From assembly GCF_023700755.1 (NCBI RefSeq), contig NZ_JAMKOJ010000001.1, forward strand, positions 186,001 through 250,000: a DNA stretch of 64,000 bases. Reading direction: 5' to 3'. Both the position numbers and the translations under genes were made by a program. The notes under the pieces were generated by a model that worked only from the letters and a program-made list of their open reading frames with translations, was not told the origin of the DNA and searched no databases. Numbering within the stretch: the stretch's first letter is position 1; every line of letters starts with the position of its first letter. Origin of the DNA: Allorhizobium sonneratiae (lineage in GTDB: Bacteria > Pseudomonadota > Alphaproteobacteria > Rhizobiales > Rhizobiaceae). Positions 26,874 to 36,286 of the stretch are shown one piece after another.

Positions 26874-27674
26874 ATGGCCCGCTCCGCGCTTCTCAATGTC
26901 ATGGTTCAGGCTGCCCTCAAGGCCGGAAAATCGCTGGCGCGCGATTTCGGCGAGGTGCAGAATCTGCAGGTTTCGGTCAAGGGACCGAGTGATTTCGTTT
27001 CGCAGGCCGATCTGAAGGCGGAAAAGCTGGTGCGCGACGATCTTCTGAAGGCGCGCCCGACATACGGTTTTCTCGGCGAGGAAGGCGAGGAGATCAAGGG
27101 GACCGACGGCGCGCATCGCTGGATCGTCGATCCGCTCGACGGCACCACCAATTTTCTGCACGGCATTCCGCAATTTGCCGTGTCCATTGCCCTGGAGCGC
27201 AACGGCGAAGTTGTCGCAGGCGTGATTTTCAATCCGGCAACGGATGAGCTTTACACTGCCGAAAAGGGCGGTGGCGCTTTCATGAACGACCGCCGCATCC
27301 GCGTCGGCGCGCGCAAGGTACTGTCCGATTGCGTCATCGGTTGTGCCGTGCCGCATCTTGGCCGTGGGCAGCATGGCAAGGCGCTGGTGGAACTGCGCCA
27401 TGTCATGGGTGAGGTGGCCGGCATTCGTCGGTTTGGCGCAGCCGCACTCGATCTTGCCTATGTCGCCACCGGTCGTTTCGACGGTTTCTGGGAGAGCGGG
27501 CTGAATGCCTGGGATATTGCTGCCGGTATCTTGCTGATCCGTGAAGCGGGCGGTTTCGTTTCCGACCGTTCGGGCGGTGCGGATGCGCTCGACAAGGGCG
27601 AGGTCGTCGCCGGTAATGAATATATCCAGAAGGCACTGCTCGAGGTGGTCAATCGCCCGCTGCCAGCCAATTGA
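26874..27674 (+). CDS. suhB: Inositol-1-monophosphatase family protein
   Basis: 266 residues, ATG with AAGGA 8 bases upstream. Mg-dependent phosphatase of the IMPase family. Metal-binding motifs are GEEGEE (68-73), DPLDGTTNF (86-94) and WDIAAGILLIREAGG near the C-terminus. In bacteria SuhB also binds the transcription antitermination complex, but that role cannot be read here. Apparently transcribed alone. Confidence 0.92.
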   Translation: MARSALLNVMVQAALKAGKSLARDFGEVQNLQVSVKGPSDFVSQADLKAEKLVRDDLLKARPTYGFLGEEGEEIKGTDGAHRWIVDPLDGTTNFLHGIPQFAVSIALERNGEVVAGVIFNPATDELYTAEKGGGAFMNDRRIRVGARKVLSDCVIGCAVPHLGRGQHGKALVELRHVMGEVAGIRRFGAAALDLAYVATGRFDGFWESGLNAWDIAAGILLIREAGGFVSDRSGGADALDKGEVVAGNEYIQKALLEVVNRPLPAN

Positions 27675-27792
27675 TTGCCACAGATCCGTGACAAGACGAT
27701 GCCGTTTGGCTGATGAGGCAGGATTTTCGCTGTAGAATGAAAACGCTGCAGCGAAGCTTTGTGCACCCTGTCTGGCGCACGGCACCCTATAA

Positions 27793-27834
27793 TTTTCTCA
27801 AAGCCTCGGTTCCGATTTGAGGAATTATGCAGTA
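27793..27834. repeat. Dispersed palindromic repeat, module 2 (partial)
   Basis: CCGATTTGAGGAATTATGCAGTAG matches the right half of the module-2 palindrome. It sits in the leader of the MotA/TolQ-like gene. Confidence 0.5.
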
Positions 27835-27878
27835 GTGTCCGGTCAAATGTTTCAGGACGGGACGGAGTAGTGACGCGC

Positions 27879-28907
27879 ATGAGCGAGGTGGATGTGGACG
27901 CCCCGGAGGCCGAACCGGCCCGTTACGGATCGAGACTGTCTAGTCCGGCCCCGATCATCGTCACCATGGTGATATTCCTCATTCTGATCGGCTTTATCGC
28001 CGCCATCCTGTTTCGCCAGGCTGAGCGTGCCTTTTTCACCAATCCGGGCCTGAACGGCCTGATCCTCGGCGTTCTCGTCGTCGGCGTGGTGCTGATCTTT
28101 TCCCATGTCGTCGGCCTCATTTCCGAGGTTCGCTGGTTCAACCATTACCGCACGCTCGGCACGGCGGAAAAAATCGGACGCGAACCGAAGCTTCTGGCGC
28201 CGATGCGCTCGCTGATCGGTGATCGCCGTCAGGTGGCGCTGACGGCAACCGTCTGGCGTTCCATTCTCGATTCCATCGCCAACCGTCTGGATGAATCGCG
28301 CGATACCTCGCGCTATCTGATCGGGCTTCTGGTGTTTCTCGGCCTGCTCGGCACCTTCTGGGGGTTGATCGGCACGATCGGCTCGATCGGAACCGTGATC
28401 CAGTCGCTCGATGCCGGATCGGGCGGCGATGCCGCCGATATTCTGCAAAGCCTGAAAAACGGTCTGTCGGCCCCGCTGGCCGGCATGGGCACGGCCTTTT
28501 CCTCCTCGCTGCTGGGGCTGTCCAGCTCGCTGATCCTCGGCTTTCTCGATCTTCAGGCGGGTCGCGCCCAGAACCGCTTTTATACCGAGCTGGAAAACTG
28601 GCTTTCCTCCGTCACCGATGTCGGTCCCGACCCGTCACTGCCGGTCAAGGCTGGGCCATCGACTGCCGAAATGAACCGGATGCTGGAGGCGATGCAGAAA
28701 ATCGCCCAGCAATCGGCAGGCAGCAGCGCGGGAGCGGACCGTTCTGCGGCAGCGCTTGCCAGCCTGTCGGACGGTATTCAGGGACTGGTGAAAAACATGC
28801 GCAACGAGCAGCAGATGCTGCGCGACTGGATCGAGGCGCAGCAGGAAGACGCCCGCGCCATGCGCAAGGCCATCGAACGGCTGAACGACAAGCTCGGGAG
28901 CAAGTGA
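27879..28907 (+). CDS. MotA/TolQ/ExbB-like membrane protein
   Basis: 342 residues from ATG 27879 (GTG 27870 is possible; the longer open frame upstream crosses a repeat). Three or four membrane segments are visible: IIVTMVIFLILIGFIAAIL, LILGVLVVGVVLIFSHVVG, LIGLLVFLGLLGTFWGLIGT, and LAGMGTAFSSSLLGLSSSLILG. The last two carry the MotA/ExbB-type core. The C-terminus is coiled coil. It ends 1 base before the OmpA-like gene. The pair resembles a proton-driven stator but is not in a flagellar cluster, so a cell-envelope role is likelier. Confidence 0.85.
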   Translation: MSEVDVDAPEAEPARYGSRLSSPAPIIVTMVIFLILIGFIAAILFRQAERAFFTNPGLNGLILGVLVVGVVLIFSHVVGLISEVRWFNHYRTLGTAEKIGREPKLLAPMRSLIGDRRQVALTATVWRSILDSIANRLDESRDTSRYLIGLLVFLGLLGTFWGLIGTIGSIGTVIQSLDAGSGGDAADILQSLKNGLSAPLAGMGTAFSSSLLGLSSSLILGFLDLQAGRAQNRFYTELENWLSSVTDVGPDPSLPVKAGPSTAEMNRMLEAMQKIAQQSAGSSAGADRSAAALASLSDGIQGLVKNMRNEQQMLRDWIEAQQEDARAMRKAIERLNDKLGSK

Positions 28908-28908
28908 C

Positions 28909-29940
28909 ATGGCGCTTTCGCGCAACCGCAGACGCGAACGCGGCGGCGATTACTGGCCGGGTTTTGTCGATGCGCTGTCGACGCTTCTGATCGCCATCAT
29001 GTTCATTCTGACGGTGTTCGTCGTGGCGCAATTCGTGCTGAGCCGCGAAATCTCCGGCAAGGACGCCGTCCTGAACCGGCTCAACAACCAGATTGCCGAA
29101 CTGACCCAGATGCTGGCGCTGGAAAAAAGCGGCAAGCAGGATATGGAGCAGACGCTGGCCAATCTTCAGGCCTCGCTGGCCACCTCGGAAAAGGAGCGGA
29201 CGCGGCTGCAAAGCCTGCTCGACAGCGGTTCGGGCAATGCGGCCCAATCGGACGCCACCATCCGGGACCTGACCGGCAAGCTGGCGAATGAGCAGCAGGT
29301 CAGCGCCCGCGCCATGAACCAGATCGAGCTTTTGAACCAGCAGATTGCCGCCTTGCGCGCCCAGATCGCCGCCGTGGAGCAGGCGCTTCAGGTGTCGGAG
29401 GCCAAGGATCAGGCATCGCAGGCGAAAATCACCGATCTCGGGCGGCGGTTGAACGTCGCTCTGGCCCAGCGGGTGCAGGAGCTGAACCGCTACCGCTCCG
29501 ATTTCTTCGGGCGCCTGCGGGAAATCCTCGCCGACCGGCAGAATATCCGCATTGTCGGCGATCGTTTCGTTTTCCAGTCGGAAGTGCTGTTTGCCTCGGG
29601 CTCTGCCGATCTCAATCCGCAGGGGCAGGAGGAAATGGCCAAGCTGGCCTCCGTACTCCTCGACATTTCCAAGGAAATTCCCGCAGACATTCCCTGGGTG
29701 CTGCGCGTGGATGGCCACACCGACAATGTGCCGCTCTCCGGCAATGGCCGCTTTGCCGATAACTGGGCGCTGTCGGCGGCCCGCGCCATTTCCGTGGTCA
29801 AGTTTCTGATCTCGAAAGGCGTGCCTGCCAACCGTCTGGTGGCGGCAGGTTTTGGTGAATATGATCCGATCGCGCCGGGCGACACACCGGAAGCCCGCGC
29901 CCAGAACCGTCGGATCGAATTGAAGCTGACAGAAAAATAA
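28909..29940 (+). CDS. OmpA-like peptidoglycan-binding protein (MotB-like partner)
   Basis: 343 residues. A single N-terminal membrane segment (VDALSTLLIAIMFILTVFVVAQFVL), with D22 placed like the MotB proton-channel aspartate, is followed by a long coiled coil (about 45-200) and a C-terminal OmpA domain (VLRVDGHTDNVPL, NWALSAARAISVVKFL, RLVAAGFGEYDPI, AQNRRIELKL). It should bind peptidoglycan across the periplasm while pairing with the upstream MotA/TolQ-like protein. Confidence 0.88.
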   Translation: MALSRNRRRERGGDYWPGFVDALSTLLIAIMFILTVFVVAQFVLSREISGKDAVLNRLNNQIAELTQMLALEKSGKQDMEQTLANLQASLATSEKERTRLQSLLDSGSGNAAQSDATIRDLTGKLANEQQVSARAMNQIELLNQQIAALRAQIAAVEQALQVSEAKDQASQAKITDLGRRLNVALAQRVQELNRYRSDFFGRLREILADRQNIRIVGDRFVFQSEVLFASGSADLNPQGQEEMAKLASVLLDISKEIPADIPWVLRVDGHTDNVPLSGNGRFADNWALSAARAISVVKFLISKGVPANRLVAAGFGEYDPIAPGDTPEARAQNRRIELKLTEK

Positions 29941-30099
29941 GCGCCCGTTTGCGCGCTGTTGCGATCTGAGCCAATAGGATCGCCGCTTCCTGTGCATGGC
30001 ATCCAGGAGCGGGATGGTTGTAAATTCCACTTGCCTCATCTTTACGTTTTCGTAAAAGTCAAAAACCGTTCATCCGGGAGGGGATGACGGCGGAGGGGA

Positions 30100-31749
30100 A
30101 TGATGGAACGATTTGATGTTGTGGTCGTGGGGGCGGGGCTTTCCGGCCTTGTTGCGGCAACCGAGGCGGGCGCGCGCGGGCTTTCGGTGTGTGTGGTTGA
30201 TCAGGAGGGGGAGCAGAATCTCGGCGGTCAGGCCTTCTGGTCGCTGGGGGGCCTGTTTTTCATCGACAGTCCCGAACAACGGCGTTTGAGAGTGCGGGAC
30301 AGTCTCGATCTTGCCCGGCAGGACTGGTTCGGTTCGGCAGGCTTCGACCGGGGCGAAGATCACTGGCCGCGCCGTTATGCCGAAGCCTATCTTGATTTTG
30401 CCGCAGGCGAAAAACGCCGCTGGCTGCATGCCATGGGCATGCGCTGGTTTCCGGTGGTTGGCTGGGCTGAGCGCGGCGGAATGCTGGCCTCCGGCCATGG
30501 CAATTCCGTGCCGCGCTTTCACGTGACCTGGGGCACGGGGCCGGGCGTTCTGGCGCCTTTCATCGCCCGGGCGCGGGAGCTGGAAAAGACCGGAAAGCTG
30601 ACATTTCGCTTTCGCCATCGGGTGGACCGGTTGGAGAAGGACGGGGGCGGCGTGACCGGTGTATCGGGCACGATTTTCCCGATTGATGGGGTGGCGCGCG
30701 GCGAAAAGAGCAGCCGCGAAGTGGTGGGAGATTTCACCCTTGGCGCCGACAGTGTGATCGTGTCTTCCGGCGGCATTGGCGGCAATCATGCGCTGGTGCG
30801 GGAAAACTGGCCGGTGGAACGTCTCGGCGCGCCGCCGCCCTTCATGGTCTGTGGTGTTCCGGCCCATGTCGATGGCCGGATGCTGGCGATCAGCGAGGCG
30901 GCAGGTGCGCGCCTGATCAACCGCGACAGGATGTGGCATTATACGGAAGGGTTGAAGAATTACGCGCCGATCTGGCCCGGTCACGGCATTCGCATTCTGC
31001 CCGGCCCGTCTTCTTTCTGGTGCGATGCCGATGGCCGCCGCCTTGGGCCGCCTGCCATGCCGGGTTTCGATACGCTCGCCACATTGAAGGAACTGAGGGC
31101 CCGCAACAGCGATTACAGCTGGTTCATTCTGACCAAGGCGATCATCAAGAAGGAGTTTGCGCTTTCGGGCTCGGAACAGAATCCCGATCTGACGGAGAAG
31201 GATATCCCGCTTTTGCTGAAACGGCTCGGCAAGGAGCCGCCCGGCCCGGTTCAGGCTTTCATGGACAAGGGCGAGGATTTTGCCGTCGCCGACCGTCTGG
31301 AGGATCTCGTCATCAAGATGAATCGGATCACCGGCGAAAACCGTGTGGACTTCGTATCGCTGCGCACAGAGATAGAGGCACGGGACCGGGAAATCGACAA
31401 TCCCTTCAGCAAGGATGCGCAGGTCACGGCCATTCGCGGTGCGCGCCGTTATCTGGGCGATCAATTCATGCGCACCGCCAGACCGCACCGGCTGCTCGAC
31501 CCGACAATGGGTCCGCTGATTGCGGTACGCCTGCACATCCTCACCCGAAAGACGCTTGGTGGGCTGGAAACGGATTTGCAGGGGCGGGTGTTGTCTGAAA
31601 CCGGTGCGCCTGTGCCGGGGCTTTATGCCGCCGGCGAAGCCGCCGGTTTTGGCGGCGGCGGTATGCATGGTTATAATGCGCTGGAAGGCACGTTTCTCGG
31701 CGGATGCATGTTTTCCGGTCGCATAGCGGGGCGTCACGCCGGTTTGTGA
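30100..31749 (+). CDS. FAD-binding dehydrogenase (3-ketosteroid-delta-1-dehydrogenase-like)
   Basis: 549 residues, ATG 30100 with GGAGGGGA directly upstream. The N-terminal FAD motif VVVVGAGLSGLVAATEAG (GAGLSG 11-16) is followed by a fumarate-reductase/KstD-type FAD_binding_2 fold, with SSGGIGGNHALVRENWP in the middle and the C-terminal PGLYAAGEAAGFGGGGMHGYNALEGTFLGGCMFSGR. No steroid-degradation genes are nearby, so the substrate is open. It ends in a 12-bp inverted repeat (31767-31801). Confidence 0.87.
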   Translation: MMERFDVVVVGAGLSGLVAATEAGARGLSVCVVDQEGEQNLGGQAFWSLGGLFFIDSPEQRRLRVRDSLDLARQDWFGSAGFDRGEDHWPRRYAEAYLDFAAGEKRRWLHAMGMRWFPVVGWAERGGMLASGHGNSVPRFHVTWGTGPGVLAPFIARARELEKTGKLTFRFRHRVDRLEKDGGGVTGVSGTIFPIDGVARGEKSSREVVGDFTLGADSVIVSSGGIGGNHALVRENWPVERLGAPPPFMVCGVPAHVDGRMLAISEAAGARLINRDRMWHYTEGLKNYAPIWPGHGIRILPGPSSFWCDADGRRLGPPAMPGFDTLATLKELRARNSDYSWFILTKAIIKKEFALSGSEQNPDLTEKDIPLLLKRLGKEPPGPVQAFMDKGEDFAVADRLEDLVIKMNRITGENRVDFVSLRTEIEARDREIDNPFSKDAQVTAIRGARRYLGDQFMRTARPHRLLDPTMGPLIAVRLHILTRKTLGGLETDLQGRVLSETGAPVPGLYAAGEAAGFGGGGMHGYNALEGTFLGGCMFSGRIAGRHAGL

Positions 31750-31766
31750 GCGGCTGGTTTGTGAGC

Positions 31767-31801
31767 GCAAGGCGAAAAGAGGAATGCGGTTTTCGCCTTG
31801 C
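31767..31801 (+). terminator. Possible terminator after the FAD dehydrogenase gene
   Basis: GCAAGGCGAAAA and TTTTCGCCTTGC form a perfect 12-bp stem with an 11-base loop, followed by TCTTTTCGC, a weak U-stretch. Confidence 0.5.
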
Positions 31802-31852
31802 TCTTTTCGCCTGTTCAGAGAAAGTGGCTGCTGGCTTCCTGTGTGGAAAAGC

Positions 31853-33709
31853 TCAGCCGACCGTCTTGTCCAGCGTTTCAAGCTCGTCGATCAGCCCCTC
31901 GATCATCGACAGACCTCTGGCCCAGAAGCCGGGATCGGTGGCGTCGAGACCGAAGGGGGCGAGGAGTTCGCTGTGGTGGCGGCTGCCGCCGGCTTTCAGA
32001 AGCTCGAAATATTTCTGCTGAAAACCGTCCGGGGCATTTTGATAGACGGCGTAGAGCGAATTGACCAGGCAATCGCCGAAGGCATAGGCATAGACATAGA
32101 AGGGCGAGTGAATGAAATGCGGGATATAGGCCCACCAGTTTTCATAGCCCTGTGAAATGCTGATGGCGGGGCCAAGGCTTTCGCCCTGCACCGAGAGCCA
32201 GAGCTTGCCGATGTCCTCTGCCGTCAGTTCGCCCTGCCTGCGGGCTGTGTGAACCTTGCGCTCGAACTGATAAAAGGCAATCTGGCGCACGACCGTATTG
32301 ATCATGTCCTCCACCTTCTGCGCCAGCATGGCCTTGCGCTCTTTCGCATCTGAGGTGCGCGCGAGCAGGGCGCGGAAGGTCAACATCTCGCCGAAGACGG
32401 AGGCGGTTTCGGCCAGCGTCAGCGGCGTCTGGCACATCAGTGCGCCCTGCGCGCCCGCCAGCACCTGATGCACCCCGTGGCCAAGTTCATGGGCAAGGGT
32501 CATCACATCGCGCGGTTTGCCGAGATAATTGACCAGAACGTAAGGGTGGACGGACGGTACTGTGGGATGGGCAAAGGCACCGGGCGCCTTGCCGGGCCGG
32601 GCAGGTGCATCGATCCAGCCGCGATCGAAAAAGCGCGAAGCGATTTCCGCCATGTCCGGTGCAAAGCCATGATAGGCTGACAGCACCGTCTCACGCGCCT
32701 CATCCCAGCCGATCAGTCTTGTCGGGCTTTCCGGCAGGGGCGCATTGCGGTCCCAGAAATTCATCGTCTCCATGCCGAGCCATTTTGCCTTCATCCTGTA
32801 ATAGCGATGGGACAGGCGCGGATAGGCATCCTCGACGGCCTTGGCCAGCGCATCCACCACCGGACGTTCCACCCGGTTGGCCAGATGACGGCTGTCGGCA
32901 ATGTCCTCGAAACCGCGCCAGCGATCGGAAATTTCCTTGTCCTTTGCCAGTGTGTTGGTCACCAGCGTAAAGATGCGGATATTGTCGGCAAAGGTCTTCG
33001 ATAGGGCTTCGGCAGCCTTTTGGCGGGTTTCGGGTGCGCTTTCCTGCAGGAGATTGAGGGTCGGTTCCAGCGTCTGGCTCTTGCCGTCGATGTCGAAACG
33101 CAACGAGGCCAGTGTCTCATCGAACAGACGGTTGAAGGCGGCAGAGCCGGTCTGGGATTTTTCGAGGAAAAGCTGTTCGAATTTTTCATCGAGCTGATAA
33201 GGCTTGTCTTTGCGCAGATCGATCAGCCATGGCCGGTAATGGGCCGTTTTGGCATCGCGGGCCATGGCGGCATCGATGACGCCGTCCTCGATCTGATTGA
33301 GCTCCAGGGTGAAGAACAGCAGTTGCGTGGAGAGATCGGTGAGTTTTGCCTGGGCGTCGCCAAAAAATTTCGCCCGGGCCGGGTCGGTCATGTCGCTGTA
33401 ATAATAAAGACCGGCATAGGAGCCGAGCTTGCCGAGAAGATCGTCCAGCGCCTCGTAATCCTGAAGAGCGGCCCCCAGCCCCTGCGCCCCGTCCAGCTCT
33501 GCCGCATCGGCCAGACGGCCTTTCCAGCGCAGGGCGAAGTCCCGGCTCATCGTGGCGGCCTTATCCATATCCTGCAGAAACGCTTCCGACTGGGGCGAGG
33601 GGTAGAGGTCGTCAAGCCGCCATTGCGGCAGGCTGCCGAGCGCCTCTGCACCGGCGCTCTCGGCTGCATCGCGAAAGACAGTGGTACGGGTGACGGAAAG
33701 GCTCGGCAT
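31853..33709 (-). CDS. pepF: Oligoendopeptidase F family zinc metallopeptidase
   Basis: 618 residues, ATG preceded by AAGGAAA. M3-family peptidase that cleaves short oligopeptides in the cytosol. The zinc site is HELGHGVH with a downstream Glu (LAETASVFGEML). The N-terminal helical domain (LPQWRLDDLYPSPQSEAFLQDM) and the C-terminal SLGPAISISQGYENWWAYIPHFIHSPFYVYAYAFGDCLVNSLY are typical of PepF/M3B. It converges with the FAD dehydrogenase. Confidence 0.95.
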   Translation of the reverse strand: MPSLSVTRTTVFRDAAESAGAEALGSLPQWRLDDLYPSPQSEAFLQDMDKAATMSRDFALRWKGRLADAAELDGAQGLGAALQDYEALDDLLGKLGSYAGLYYYSDMTDPARAKFFGDAQAKLTDLSTQLLFFTLELNQIEDGVIDAAMARDAKTAHYRPWLIDLRKDKPYQLDEKFEQLFLEKSQTGSAAFNRLFDETLASLRFDIDGKSQTLEPTLNLLQESAPETRQKAAEALSKTFADNIRIFTLVTNTLAKDKEISDRWRGFEDIADSRHLANRVERPVVDALAKAVEDAYPRLSHRYYRMKAKWLGMETMNFWDRNAPLPESPTRLIGWDEARETVLSAYHGFAPDMAEIASRFFDRGWIDAPARPGKAPGAFAHPTVPSVHPYVLVNYLGKPRDVMTLAHELGHGVHQVLAGAQGALMCQTPLTLAETASVFGEMLTFRALLARTSDAKERKAMLAQKVEDMINTVVRQIAFYQFERKVHTARRQGELTAEDIGKLWLSVQGESLGPAISISQGYENWWAYIPHFIHSPFYVYAYAFGDCLVNSLYAVYQNAPDGFQQKYFELLKAGGSRHHSELLAPFGLDATDPGFWARGLSMIEGLIDELETLDKTVG

Positions 33710-34304
33710 GACGGTGTTTCCTTATTGACGCTGTTGGCACTGGCTGTTGTGGACGATGAACAGATTTGCGTGAAAAGACAAACCGGAAAACCAAAAGGTG
33801 AACTCCGGTTGGTCCTCCTGGTTTGGCACTGGCCGGATTGCGGCAAAACCGTTCTTCTCGTGATGAGCCTATGGTTGTTTGTGACCGATTGCAATTTTAT
33901 CTGGATCGTTCCGGTGAAGTGTGTCAAATCCTAACAAATCTTTAAAATGAAGCGCTGTCTTTGTGTCTCTTGGGATGTGACGGTATCGGCAATCATGCTG
34001 CTTTGTAGAACAGCTTTGTATCGAAGCGGACGATTTGACGAGGGATCGTTAAAATTCAAACAAAAACAGGAACCTCTTTTTCAAACCTCTATGTCAAATT
34101 GTAGCACGGAAACAAAGTTTGGCACTTTATGCGTGTGTTTTTTGAGTAAAAATAGGGATTCTGGGTTTTGTCTTCCGGCATGGGAGGCGGGTGCAGGATC
34201 AAATTGATCAGTAATCGTCCACATTGAGAGGGGATCTGCCTCCGCCCGAGAGTGAGGGAGGGTCCCAGCAACCGGCGCAAGACGCCGCACGACCGCAGGG
34301 AGAA
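33710..34304. other. Divergent intergenic region with AT-rich core
   Basis: About 595 bp between pepF and the sigma-54-type regulator. The segment 33950-34160 is AT-rich. No ORF is convincing; the minus-strand frame 34089-34802 overlaps the regulator and is a shadow. A GGCAC...GC pair near 34118 is too tightly spaced for a sigma-54 promoter. Confidence 0.5.
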
Positions 34305-35858
34305 ATGAACGTGAGCGCCCATATTCTGGTTGTCGATGATGATCCCGTGCAGCGCCGCCTGTTGAAGGCTGCCATTGAGGCGCAGGGCCATACCGCCCAT
34401 CTGGCCGAGGATGGAGAGGCAGGCTTTGCCTATTTCCAGCAGCATCGCATGGATATTTCCGCCATTCTCCTCGATCTGATGATGCCGGGCATGAGCGGTC
34501 TCGATTTCCTGATTGCCATTGGCGGCCAGGAGGCCGACGTGCCGGTGATCGTGCAGACCGGCCAGGGCGGCATCGATACGGTCGTGCAGGCGATGCGTGC
34601 GGGCGCTTTCGATTTTGTCGTCAAGCCGGTCACGCCGGAACGGATCGGTGCCGCGCTTGCCAATGCCATTCGCATGGATGGCCGTGACGGTCGTGCCCGT
34701 CCGCAGCGCCGGGCGCGTGTCGGGGTCGTGCATTTTTCTGATATCATTTCGGCAAGCCCTGCCATGAGCCGGGTGATCGAACTGTCGCGCCGGGCGGCAC
34801 AATCGACCATTCCCGTCGTGCTCGAAGGTGAGTCCGGTGTTGGCAAGGAAATGGTGGCGCGGGCGATCCAGTCATCCAGCGACCGTTCCTCCCGGCCCTT
34901 CATCACCGTCAATTGCGGCGCCATTCCGTCGCATATGGCTGAATCCATCCTCTTCGGCTATGAAAAAGGCGCCTTTACCGGCGCCAATGAGCGCCATGCC
35001 GGAAAATTCATCGAGGCCGATGGCGGCACGCTGTTTCTCGACGAGATCGGCGAATTGCCGCTTGAGGCCCAGGTGAAGCTGTTGCGCGCTGTCCAGGATG
35101 GCGAGATCGAGATGATGGGCGCGCGCCAGCCGCAAAAAGTCAATGTGCGGCTGATTTCGGCGACCAACAAGGATCTGATCGAAGAGGTGAAGGCTGGCCG
35201 TTTCCGCGAGGATCTTTATTATCGGCTCAATGTGTTTCCAATCACCATTCCGGCACTGCGTCGCCGCAAGGAGGACATTCCTTTCCTGGCCCGCGCCTTT
35301 GTCGAACGCTTTTCCGCCGAACAGCGTCTGTCGCGCAGCCTGATGCTTGGTCCGGGTGCCCTGGCGCTTTTGACGGCTTTCGATTGGCCGGGCAATGTCC
35401 GCCAGCTGGAAAATGCCATTTACCGGGCGGTGATCCTGGCGGAAGGCCCAGAACTGACGGAAGAGGATTTCCCGCAGATTTTGGCGCAGATTCCCGGTGG
35501 CTTGTCAAAAGACAAGTTCTGGAGCGGTCTTTCTGCCGTCAATGAACCGCAGCAGTCGTCTTCGTCGATTCCGGTGCAGGAGCGCCCGGAACTTGCCTTT
35601 ATCGATCGCCTGTCCGCTCCCCGCGCCGACGATCATCGTGCGGGGCCTGCGGAGAATATCATTGTGTCGCTGGATGACAGCGGTCACGTGCGCCGTCTGG
35701 CTGAAATCGAGGAGGAATTGATCCGTTTTGCTCTCAAATTCTACAGGGGGCAGATGAGTCAGGTGGCGCGCAAGCTCGGCATTGGCCGCTCGACGCTCTA
35801 CCGCAAGCTCAAGGATTATGGAATCGATCCCGACAATCCGCAGAAAAGTGCAGCCTGA
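34305..35858 (+). CDS. Sigma-54-dependent response regulator (NtrC-like)
   Basis: 517 residues from ATG 34305 (GGGAGA upstream; the open frame to 34224 lacks a site). A receiver domain (1-125) with acidic pocket DDD 11-13, phospho-acceptor D57 and K107 is followed by an AAA+ domain with Walker A GESGVGKE (175-182), the sigma-54-contact loop GAFTGA (222-227), and Walker B GGTLFLDEIGELP. The C-terminal Fis-type helix-turn-helix is MSQVARKLGIGRSTLYRKLKDYG. It activates sigma-54 promoters when phosphorylated. No histidine kinase is adjacent, so it is an orphan regulator. Confidence 0.95.
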   Translation: MNVSAHILVVDDDPVQRRLLKAAIEAQGHTAHLAEDGEAGFAYFQQHRMDISAILLDLMMPGMSGLDFLIAIGGQEADVPVIVQTGQGGIDTVVQAMRAGAFDFVVKPVTPERIGAALANAIRMDGRDGRARPQRRARVGVVHFSDIISASPAMSRVIELSRRAAQSTIPVVLEGESGVGKEMVARAIQSSSDRSSRPFITVNCGAIPSHMAESILFGYEKGAFTGANERHAGKFIEADGGTLFLDEIGELPLEAQVKLLRAVQDGEIEMMGARQPQKVNVRLISATNKDLIEEVKAGRFREDLYYRLNVFPITIPALRRRKEDIPFLARAFVERFSAEQRLSRSLMLGPGALALLTAFDWPGNVRQLENAIYRAVILAEGPELTEEDFPQILAQIPGGLSKDKFWSGLSAVNEPQQSSSSIPVQERPELAFIDRLSAPRADDHRAGPAENIIVSLDDSGHVRRLAEIEEELIRFALKFYRGQMSQVARKLGIGRSTLYRKLKDYGIDPDNPQKSAA

Positions 35859-35916
35859 TAAGGCTGACCTGCTTTTCTACAAATATGCTGCGGCAAAAAC
35901 TTAAAACTGACTTTGA

Positions 35917-35947
35917 AAACAGCTCCCCCAAAAGGGGAGCTGTTTTT
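35917..35947 (+). terminator. Rho-independent terminator
   Basis: AAAACAGCTCCCC and GGGGAGCTGTTTTTT form a perfect stem with a T-tract, 60 bp after the regulator stop. Confidence 0.93.
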
Positions 35948-36286
35948 TGATCATCACGTTTTACGATGAAAATGGTGACAAGACACAGATATGACGCGAG
36001 TCGGTCATATTTCCATTCACAATTCGTTATAAATGAATAAGCAAATCAGATTAAGGGCTTGCTACGCCTGTGTGGGGCGATGTTCGGTTGCAAGCGATTT
36101 TGTTAACCTCCGCGTAAGCATGGTTGGTTACTATTTGTCAACGGGTTGTTATGTATTGGTTCACCATATATGAATCAAACGTTTCCCTGTGGCAGATATG
36201 TCATGGAGCTACCGCATTTCACAGGCATGTGATAAGTCGTACAAACGAAGTTGTGTAACGGGGACGGGATTTTGCGAAATTCTGGC
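35948..36286. other. AT-rich promoter region of the DUF882 gene
   Basis: About 340 bp with no gene. It includes a near CtrA-type box (TTAACCTCCGCGTAA near 36112), one base off TTAA-N7-TTAA. Confidence 0.4.

Noticed and set aside
34115..34135. Sigma-54 promoter (TTTGGCACTTTATGCG) upstream of the response regulator
   Set aside because: The GG and GC dinucleotides are two bases too close together for a -24/-12 promoter.
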